A DNA stretch of 64,000 nucleotides from Stygiolobus sp037389425 (GTDB taxonomy: Archaea; Thermoproteota; Thermoprotei_A; Sulfolobales; Sulfolobaceae). A model generated the notes under the pieces. The model saw only the letters and a list, made by a program, of their open reading frames with translations. It was not told the origin of the DNA and did not search any database. The stretch is taken from positions 1 to 64,000 of the forward strand of contig NZ_JBBHKR010000052.1 in the NCBI RefSeq assembly GCF_037389425.1. Direction: 5' to 3'. Shown here piece by piece: positions 57,769-64,000 of the stretch; the stretch's first letter is position 1, and each line of letters begins with the position of its first letter. Both the position numbers and the translations under genes were made by a program.

Positions 57769-58817
57769 TTGTGCTCTTCGTGGACTTTGACTACTTTTTC
57801 GCCCAAGTAGAAGAGGTACTGAACCCCCAGTATAAGGGCAAGCCGGTAATTGTCTGTGTTTACTCTGGGAGGACTAAGACCAGTGGTGCTGTGGCCACAG
57901 CTAATTACGAAGCTAGAAAACTGGGAGTAAAGGCTGGGATACCAATAATTAAGGCGATGGAGTTAGCTCCTTCCGCTATATTTTTACCCATGAGGAAGGA
58001 GGTCTACCAAGAAGTTTCTAATAGGATTATGAACGGAATACTCAGGAAATACACCTCAAAGCTCGAAATAGCGAGTATTGACGAAGCATACTTAGATATA
58101 ACAGATAAAGTAAAGGACTTTGATGAAGCTTACGCCCTAGGTAAGAAAATAAAAGAGGAGATATTTGAGAAGGAAAAACTGACAGTGACGATAGGAATTG
58201 CCCCTAATAAGGTATTGGCTAAAATAATAGCTGATAAGAATAAACCGAACGGGTTAGCCGTGCTAAAGCCAAAGGACGTTCAGTCTTTCCTCCAAAGCTT
58301 GGACATTGACGAAATACCAGGGATAGGAAAGATGTTGGCTGAAAAACTGAAAGAAATGGGGGTTAATAAGGTAGTGGATGTCTTGAACTTTGACTTCATG
58401 AAGTTAGAAAGGGAAATAGGTAGGTCTAAGGCAACATATTTGGTCAAATTGGCTCAGAACAGATACAACGAACCGGTGGAGGACAAGACCAGAAAGCCTC
58501 ACGGTAGGATTTTAACATTACCGTATAATACGAGAAAGCCCGAAGTAATACTACCTCACCTTAAAAGAGCTGTAGACGAGGCTTATAGCAAAGTTCAAGG
58601 CGTACCTATGAAGATAACAGTTGTGGCAATAATGGAGGACTTAGAAATCGTAAGTAAAGGAAAGAAGTTCAAACATGGGATCAATAAGGAAAACGCATAT
58701 GAAAAAGCGTTCGAACTACTCAAACAAATCCTCGAGGAGGACGATAGAAAAATACGTAGAATAGGAGTTAGGTTAGATGACGTGATTAAGACCAGAGGGT
58801 TAGACCAGTTCTTCTAA
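57765..58817 (+). CDS. dpo4: Y-family DNA polymerase IV (Dpo4)
   Basis: The 350-aa lesion-bypass polymerase begins with the catalytic FVDFDYFFAQVEE, has the SIDEAYLD motif near residue 103, the helix-hairpin-helix IPGIGKMLAEKL, and ends in a PCNA-binding-type RGLDQFF. It lies in operon with a PfkB kinase and overlaps the convergent downstream gene by 18 bases. Confidence 0.96.
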   Translation: MIVLFVDFDYFFAQVEEVLNPQYKGKPVIVCVYSGRTKTSGAVATANYEARKLGVKAGIPIIKAMELAPSAIFLPMRKEVYQEVSNRIMNGILRKYTSKLEIASIDEAYLDITDKVKDFDEAYALGKKIKEEIFEKEKLTVTIGIAPNKVLAKIIADKNKPNGLAVLKPKDVQSFLQSLDIDEIPGIGKMLAEKLKEMGVNKVVDVLNFDFMKLEREIGRSKATYLVKLAQNRYNEPVEDKTRKPHGRILTLPYNTRKPEVILPHLKRAVDEAYSKVQGVPMKITVVAIMEDLEIVSKGKKFKHGINKENAYEKAFELLKQILEEDDRKIRRIGVRLDDVIKTRGLDQFF

Positions 58818-59240
58818 GGAAACAATACCCTTTAATACACTGAAATTTACGTTACCATACTTCGATAGGTAGTTCACAAACCCTCTAACCCCCCTACTGT
58901 TAGTATCTACTTCTTTAAGTACTTGAATGTTTACGTAAAAAGGCACCACATTACCCTTTACGACCTTTTCTAGAGGGATTACCCTCCTGATCTTATCAAA
59001 ATCTTCTTCTATGTTCTTAGCCTCTAAGTAAGCTTTCTCGCCTCTTATCGCTATGACTACGGGCTCGTTACTTATTTCACCGTACTTATCGTGAATAACT
59101 ACCAACCTTCCTGCCCTACCTCCAGGAACGTCTTCGTAAAAGTTCAAAGCCTCTACGAAGTCACCGTTACGGGACATAGGTATAACTATTAACTCCTCTA
59201 TGCTTACGATTTTAACGACAGATTTTATTCTCACTTTCAT
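58800..59240 (-). CDS. Conserved hypothetical protein, 146 aa
   Basis: The soluble protein is beta-rich (ELIVIPMSRNGDFVEALNF; GRLVVIHDKYGEI). I do not recognise it with certainty; it resembles small crenarchaeal DUF proteins. ATG 59240 is preferred to ATG 59252 because the divergent RtcA gene begins at 59257. Confidence 0.6.
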   Translation of the reverse strand: MKVRIKSVVKIVSIEELIVIPMSRNGDFVEALNFYEDVPGGRAGRLVVIHDKYGEISNEPVVIAIRGEKAYLEAKNIEEDFDKIRRVIPLEKVVKGNVVPFYVNIQVLKEVDTNSRGVRGFVNYLSKYGNVNFSVLKGIVSLEELV

Positions 59241-59256
59241 ATTTATCACCATAGCA

Positions 59257-60264
59257 ATGATCGAGATAGACGGCTCTTACGGTGAAGGTGGGGGTCAAAT
59301 ACTCAGAACATCATTGACACTTTCGGCTCTAACAAAAAAACCTTTTAGGATCTACAACATTAGAGCTAAAAGACAGAAACCTGGGTTACAGAGACAACAC
59401 TTGACAGCTGTAGAAGCTGTTAAGGCTTTGACCAGCGCTAAGACCAAGGGAGACTTCGTGGGTTCAACTGAACTCATTTTTGAGCCTAGGGATATTGTTG
59501 AATCAGGACACTTCACATTCAATATAGGCACTGCTGGAAGCGTTACCCTAGTGCTTCAAACAGTCTTGCCAATCATCCTTAATAGAAAAATAGAGATAAG
59601 GCTAATCGGAGGGACAGATGTACCTAAGTCTCCTACCATCGACTATATAAGGCTTGTGTTCCTGCCATTACTTACCAAAATAGGAATAAGAGGAGACATT
59701 GACGTTGTCAAAAGAGGTCATTACCCAGAGGGGGGTGGTGAGGTTATAATAAAGAACTTTAAGGCTGATCCTACATCCTTTTCTATAAATACCTTCGGAA
59801 AACTGATAAGGATAATAGGAATTTCACATGTGTCCTCACTCCCATCTCATATAGCTGAAAGGCAGAAAACTTCAGCAATATCAATTCTTGCCAAACTGGG
59901 AGTAGAGGTCTCGATCGACTTAGACATAAGAGAGAATGAAACTAGTAAGGGGAGTGGGATAACCCTCAGTGCGATAGGAGAGAATAGTATTATTGGTGCA
60001 GACTCTTTAGGGGAAAGAGGAAAGAGAGCAGAGGTTGTAGGAGAGGAGGCTGCAGAGCTCCTAGTTAAAGAGTTGAAGACTGGTGCTGCAACCGACAGTC
60101 ATATGGGAGATATGTTAATGCTTTACGCTTCACTATACGGTGGAGAGTATACATCATCATACTTAACTCAACATGCAAGGACTAATGCCGAAATAATAAA
60201 GAAGTTTCTAAACGTAAGCGTTGAAATAATAGGTGAATCACCATACTTATTTAAGGCAAAATAA
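59257..60264 (+). CDS. rtcA: RNA 3'-terminal phosphate cyclase
   Basis: RtcA converts RNA 3'-phosphate to a 2',3'-cyclic phosphate with ATP. The start is ATG 59257 (IEIDGSYGEGGGQILRTS), the family's conserved N-terminus; a longer frame to 59200 is spurious. The signatures LQRQHLTAV and GHYPEGGGEV and a C-terminal HMGDMLMLY segment (catalytic His) are present, with 335 aa in total. Confidence 0.93.
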   Translation: MIEIDGSYGEGGGQILRTSLTLSALTKKPFRIYNIRAKRQKPGLQRQHLTAVEAVKALTSAKTKGDFVGSTELIFEPRDIVESGHFTFNIGTAGSVTLVLQTVLPIILNRKIEIRLIGGTDVPKSPTIDYIRLVFLPLLTKIGIRGDIDVVKRGHYPEGGGEVIIKNFKADPTSFSINTFGKLIRIIGISHVSSLPSHIAERQKTSAISILAKLGVEVSIDLDIRENETSKGSGITLSAIGENSIIGADSLGERGKRAEVVGEEAAELLVKELKTGAATDSHMGDMLMLYASLYGGEYTSSYLTQHARTNAEIIKKFLNVSVEIIGESPYLFKAK

Positions 60265-61243
60265 CAGCCCTTCCAACTACTCTCTCCTCTAAAAGATCGT
60301 TTATTGCCTCATTAATTTCCTCAAGCTTATAGGGAACCGATAAAGTTTTGAGCTTTCCAGCTTCAAATAGCTTAATTACCTCAACCATATCATCCATATT
60401 ACCATATAATATTCCCCTTATCCTTAACCCCCTTAAGACTATTAGTTGTTCAGGGATTTGTAAATGACCACCGTATTCACCGATTATTCTTAATTCCCCT
60501 TCTCTACTTAATAACCAAGGGGCATCTTCGAGCGTTTGATCGTTTCCTACGAAATCCAGTACATAGTCGAATTTCTTTCCGGCTACTGGAGAGAATGGAG
60601 GGTCTTTCTTTTTCATCGCTAGTACCTCGTCGGCTCCTAAACTCTCCGCCTTACTCAACCTTATCAAATTCCTCCCTATTACGGTGACCTCAGCGTTTTT
60701 CATCTTAAGTAGTTGGATAGCCAGTAAAGCTACGGATCCTACCCCTATCACCAATACTCTATCTCCTTCCCCTATCCCTTTCGTGGCATTATAGGCAGTT
60801 ATTCCAGCATCGGCTAAAGGTGCTGCGGATATGTAATTCCCGCTTACTTTGAATAGGTACTCCTCAGAGGGAACTTTTACATATTCTGCAAACCCTCCGT
60901 CCGTATGAACACCTATGACTCTCACGGACTCACAAAACTGCCTATCCCCCCTTCTACAGTATTTACACCTACCGCAGCCTATCGAGCTGTATACGAGAAC
61001 TTGATCCCCTTTCTTGAACTTGTTACCTCCTTCCACAACCTCACCTACTATTTCATGCCCCAAAATAAGGGGAGTCCTCACGGCTATGTCGTTCTCCCAT
61101 TCACCGAAAATTAAGTGAATATCGCCGTGGCAGAGCCCAGAAGCCTTAACTCTTAAAAGGACTTCACCAGGGTTCAATTTCGGCTCAGGCACGTCCATTA
61201 TTTGAAGGGGCCTACCTTTTTCTAAAAAAACAGCCGCCTTCAT
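60251..61243 (-). CDS. Zinc-dependent alcohol dehydrogenase
   Basis: The 330-aa medium-chain dehydrogenase has the catalytic zinc site (GLCHGDIH; GHEIVGEV), the structural zinc loop CGRCKYCRRGDRQFC and the NAD(P) motif VIGVGSVALLAIQL. Alcohol/aldehyde specificity is open. Its ATG follows the glutamine-synthetase-like stop codon directly, so they share a transcript. The 3' end overlaps rtcA by 14 bases. Confidence 0.88.
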   Translation of the reverse strand: MKAAVFLEKGRPLQIMDVPEPKLNPGEVLLRVKASGLCHGDIHLIFGEWENDIAVRTPLILGHEIVGEVVEGGNKFKKGDQVLVYSSIGCGRCKYCRRGDRQFCESVRVIGVHTDGGFAEYVKVPSEEYLFKVSGNYISAAPLADAGITAYNATKGIGEGDRVLVIGVGSVALLAIQLLKMKNAEVTVIGRNLIRLSKAESLGADEVLAMKKKDPPFSPVAGKKFDYVLDFVGNDQTLEDAPWLLSREGELRIIGEYGGHLQIPEQLIVLRGLRIRGILYGNMDDMVEVIKLFEAGKLKTLSVPYKLEEINEAINDLLEERVVGRAVILP

Positions 61244-62536
61244 TTACCATCCCGACTTAAGATATGCTGCTATCTCCCAATCTGTTATCTCGTTCTCGTA
61301 ATCATCTAACTCCTTCCTTTTAATCTCTATAAACGTGTTAATGAGGTCTTGACCCAGTGCATATTTTAACTTGTTGTCACGATCTAGGCTGTTAATAGCC
61401 CCCCTTAAACTCGTCGGTAAGGTTGCTACGCTGTAATTAACATCTACATCCAAACCTCTTTCTATCCCATCTAGGCCCGCGTGAATGATCGCGGATAGAA
61501 GTAAATATGGATTTGCTAGGGGATCTGCCAATCTGAACTCGATTACCCCATAATCCTTATACGTTGACGGGATCCTTATTATGTAATGCCTCTCGTTTCC
61601 TATGCCTGCGATTGTCGGTGTAACTATCTCTTTAAATCTCTTATACGAGTTGACAGTGGGGGCTGCAATAGCCATTATTGAGCCTATATGATCAAGTATA
61701 CCTGCCAAAAAGTTGTAGAAAGTCTTGCTCAATCCCAATCCTTTCGGGTCGTTAACGTCGATACCAATGGGCCTCCCAGTTAAATCCAAGAGCTTAATGT
61801 AAACGTCCATACTGCTACTCGGGTAATTCCTAAAGGGTTTTGGCATGAAGGTGGAGTACAACTTATAGTACCTTGCGGTGTCGCGTATTATTTCTCTAGC
61901 GGTAACTAAAGAGTCAGAAGCTGTTAATGTATTTGACATCGAAAAGGTAATTTCGTATTGACCCGGTCCATAGTGTTTATTGATGTATTGAACCTGAGTA
62001 TTGACACTCTCAAGATTTTTAATTAAATCCCTTAAGAAACTCTGTTGTTCCATAAGCCCTTCAAGAGAGAACGCTCTTGCTTCATCTGCCGGTAAAGGCT
62101 TTCCGTCCTTGAAGTTTATAAGGTAAAAGGTAGGTTCAAAGGCTACTTCCAGCTTTATTCCACTGTCCATCAACTTCTCCATGGAACGATTAAGGAGAGA
62201 CCTTGTGCAAAGGTTATGAGGAGAGCCGTCACTTTCAGTCAAATAGCTCATTACTCTAGCCGTCCTTTCTAAGTAGGGAATAATAGCAAAGGTTGAGATG
62301 TCGGGCTGCGCGAACATATCACCATATATGTGTTTTATCGGTGTATCCCTATAGTCGAGAAACAGTAATGACTCAGAATACTCGACCCCCTTTCCTTCTA
62401 ATACCTTTTCGAACTCTGCCCTCCTTAAAGATCTTCCTCTTACATTTCCTAAAATATCAACGAAGACTACCCTTACATAATCTACTTTTCCGGATTTTAG
62501 TATTTCCAGTACTTCATCCCTGATCAATTTGCTCAA
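61244..62536 (-). CDS. Glutamine synthetase-family protein
   Basis: The 430-aa protein keeps the GS fold: YVRVVFVDILGNVRG, FEPTFYLINF, GPGQYEITFS and a C-terminal IEFRLADPLANPYL. Differences from GlnA (for example ITFSMSN after the Glu and IRIPST) suggest a paralogue acting on another gamma-glutamyl acceptor. It is the first gene of a pair with the alcohol dehydrogenase. Confidence 0.82.
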   Translation of the reverse strand: MSKLIRDEVLEILKSGKVDYVRVVFVDILGNVRGRSLRRAEFEKVLEGKGVEYSESLLFLDYRDTPIKHIYGDMFAQPDISTFAIIPYLERTARVMSYLTESDGSPHNLCTRSLLNRSMEKLMDSGIKLEVAFEPTFYLINFKDGKPLPADEARAFSLEGLMEQQSFLRDLIKNLESVNTQVQYINKHYGPGQYEITFSMSNTLTASDSLVTAREIIRDTARYYKLYSTFMPKPFRNYPSSSMDVYIKLLDLTGRPIGIDVNDPKGLGLSKTFYNFLAGILDHIGSIMAIAAPTVNSYKRFKEIVTPTIAGIGNERHYIIRIPSTYKDYGVIEFRLADPLANPYLLLSAIIHAGLDGIERGLDVDVNYSVATLPTSLRGAINSLDRDNKLKYALGQDLINTFIEIKRKELDDYENEITDWEIAAYLKSGW

Positions 62537-62568
62537 ACTATCCTAACTATTACTTTATATAAAAGCAT

Positions 62569-62799
62569 TCAACGAAAACGCATGAAGATCTGACCGGCGT
62601 AAATAACGGCATTTTGGTAATCACCGAAAATACCCGACTCGACCACTTTTCCCTCTTTCAACAAGGTTACTATATATAGATAATCTTCGGGTGTCTTTCC
62701 CTTCTTACGATGAAATTTTAGCGTGTAGACTCCCAGATTAACGCGCTTCTTTTGGGACACTTCATATCCTAATAACATTATTGTATAGATGTCTACCAT
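62569..62799 (-). CDS. Small hypothetical protein, 76 aa
   Basis: A beta-rich basic protein (NLGVYTLKFHRKKGKT; DYLYIVTLLKEGKVVE) on the same strand 11 bases after the Trm5-like gene. No family is recognised. Confidence 0.55.
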   Translation of the reverse strand: MVDIYTIMLLGYEVSQKKRVNLGVYTLKFHRKKGKTPEDYLYIVTLLKEGKVVESGIFGDYQNAVIYAGQIFMRFR

Positions 62800-62810
62800 A
62801 GAGTCCTTAA

Positions 62811-63581
62811 TTACTTTTTAATGTCAACAACTACATGATAAACTTTTGGTTTCACACTCCTTACAATCCTAGCAAAGACTACGTTTGGGTATTCACTCTT
62901 TGCCAGACTAACTGGGTCGTTGCCCTCTATTTCAGTGTATAAGTGCAATATCCCACCTGCCTTCAAATGAGGCATAGCTACCTCGTAAGCTTCTTCAGCC
63001 TTCTCTGGGAGAGGAGCCAATATTCTATCGACATTATACGGGAGATAGTCCATTTTCTTAAAAGCGTCTCCGTAAATAGGAATAACCCCGAAAGCCTTGT
63101 TCAGATCCACGTTAGCCATCATATAATAATAAGCAAAAGGATTAATGTCAATAGAATAGACAGTTGAGGCACCACCCATAACGTAAGAAAGTATTGAAAA
63201 CGGTCCATACCCTGAGAACATATTGATGATGACTTCCCCTCTCCTTACAAGTCTAGCGACCCTTATGTGCTCGTAGGAAAGTTTAGATGAGTAAAAAACC
63301 TTGCTTATGTCTAGGAAGAACTTACACCCGTACTCTTTGTAAATCGTCTCACTCTTTTTTTCACCGGCTAAGTGAACTGTCGTTGAAAGCCTGAAGTCCC
63401 CGCTTATATCCCTATACTTCCCCCACACCGACTTAACGTAAGGGATTTTTTCGAGAATTACTTCCGCTAACTTTCTTACTTCTTCTACGTCTTTGTCGAA
63501 AGGGATTCCGATTATGGCGATGTCTCCTACTATCTCAACCTTTTTCCAGAGACCTAGTTCTTTCGCCAGTTTTTCTATCAA
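62811..63581 (-). CDS. Trm5/TYW2-type tRNA methyltransferase family protein
   Basis: The 256-aa protein has an N-terminal domain and then the family hallmark FFLDISKVFYSSKLSYEH before motif I (VIINMFSGYGPFSIL) and the SIDINPFAYYY segment. Members make m1G37 or the wyosine aminocarboxypropyl side chain on tRNA-Phe; the two cannot be separated here. It overlaps the upstream amidohydrolase gene by 47 bases. Confidence 0.85.
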   Translation of the reverse strand: MIEKLAKELGLWKKVEIVGDIAIIGIPFDKDVEEVRKLAEVILEKIPYVKSVWGKYRDISGDFRLSTTVHLAGEKKSETIYKEYGCKFFLDISKVFYSSKLSYEHIRVARLVRRGEVIINMFSGYGPFSILSYVMGGASTVYSIDINPFAYYYMMANVDLNKAFGVIPIYGDAFKKMDYLPYNVDRILAPLPEKAEEAYEVAMPHLKAGGILHLYTEIEGNDPVSLAKSEYPNVVFARIVRSVKPKVYHVVVDIKK

Positions 63582-64000
63582 TTTCCTCTAACCTCCTGAC
63601 GCCCTCTTCGACGTCCTTTAATCCCACGTTTAATGGTAAACCCCCGTCTAACACGGGTTCACCGTTCACTATCACGGTCTCTAATGAATAACTCGAGTAC
63701 ATCAGGGTCTCATAAGGAGATACTATGTCCAAAGGAAATGCCGGAGGCTCAGAGTATTGGAATATAACTAAATCGGCAGTATAACCTGAGTTCAGGACTC
63801 CCGAGTTCATTTTGAGTTGAGAATAACCCCAATCAGTCATAGAATGGAAAGCCTCTTCAGCTGTAAGTAAAAGCCTGGTAGACGTATAAGCCAACTCGTG
63901 GCGAATGTCAAATGAGGGTACAAGGTCTAGTGATACAGATGGTTTATACTCGCTTAAGGGAAACTTAGATACCTCATAAGAGGGTGTAAATGACAACTTA
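63535..64000 (-). CDS. Amidohydrolase/deaminase family protein, C-terminal part (cut by the right window edge)
   Basis: The frame is open to the edge. It contains the end of a cytosine/S-adenosylhomocysteine-deaminase-like barrel with the typical SGYTADLVIFQYSEP (GxxADLVxxD-like) segment and IVNGEPVLDGG. The TTG at 63996 is an internal Leu rather than a start. Function beyond hydrolytic deamination is unclear. Confidence 0.75.
   Translation of the reverse strand, partial: KLSFTPSYEVSKFPLSEYKPSVSLDLVPSFDIRHELAYTSTRLLLTAEEAFHSMTDWGYSQLKMNSGVLNSGYTADLVIFQYSEPPAFPLDIVSPYETLMYSSYSLETVIVNGEPVLDGGLPLNVGLKDVEEGVRRLEEIDRKTGERTRSLEKG

Noticed and set aside
1..64000. CRISPR arrays, rRNA or tRNA genes
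   Set aside because: No regularly spaced repeats and no tRNA-like TTCRA/acceptor pairs were seen in the intergenic stretches, nearly all of which are too short to hold them.

Overview
This is a chromosomal window from a thermoacidophilic crenarchaeon of the order Sulfolobales. The assignment rests on a Dpo4-type Y-family polymerase, a CDC48-like AAA ATPase, archaeal CoA-biosynthesis enzymes (pantoate kinase and phosphopantothenate synthetase), an archaeal MptE/PTPS pterin set, methylmalonyl-CoA mutase and epimerase of the kind used in the 3-hydroxypropionate/4-hydroxybutyrate cycle, short or absent mRNA leaders with TATA boxes, and heavy use of TTG/GTG starts. I cannot fix the genus. No rRNA, tRNA or CRISPR array is visible. 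Layout: 1-6.3 kb holds an ABC exporter cut by the left edge, a HipA-like kinase-fold protein, a methyltransferase, a large membrane Fe-S protein, the decayed tail of a Ser/Thr-rich surface protein, a truncated TFS-like zinc-ribbon protein and a DUF302 protein. 6.3-15.2 kb is an accessory island. It contains a type II restriction-modification pair wedged between fragments of a TnpB-like insertion element; a winged-HTH gene cut by the same element family; a winged-HTH/RelE toxin-antitoxin-like pair; a SWIM zinc-finger gene with small partner ORFs; a repeated 9-3-9 palindromic operator; and a complete element copy that splits an amidohydrolase gene in an acyl-CoA dehydrogenase operon. 15.4-22.8 kb holds lipid-phosphate phosphatases (PAP2, UppP), arginine deiminase and two transporters. 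At 23.2-24.6 kb a second full element copy splits an ABC-2-like membrane gene. 26.5-34 kb carries an FAD/Fe-S dehydrogenase, the CoA-pathway cluster, a second ABC exporter and an Lrp-type RAM protein. 34-35.7 kb holds a structured-RNA candidate, two ribbon-helix-helix proteins and a decayed VapBC pair. From 35.8 kb to the end is a conserved metabolic backbone: isopropylmalate-type synthase, pterin genes, thioredoxin reductase, AAA ATPase, methylmalonyl-CoA steps, Hsp20, ZPR1, GTPBP-like GTPase, parts of a CO-dehydrogenase-like molybdenum hydroxylase, a C/D box sRNA, Dpo4, RNA cyclase, alcohol dehydrogenase, glutamine synthetase and a Trm5-type tRNA methyltransferase. The most unusual system is the two-gene mobile element: a 54-aa DUF2080-like protein overlapping a zinc-ribbon-less TnpB-like RuvC protein by 11 nt. 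Both full copies carry a left-end hairpin and a conserved two-tier stem upstream of the gene promoter. Copy A (about 13.46-14.91 kb) has its first RuvC aspartate changed to asparagine; copy B (about 23.17-24.64 kb) keeps D-E-D. At least four further fragments of this family lie in the island at 6.4-9.4 kb.
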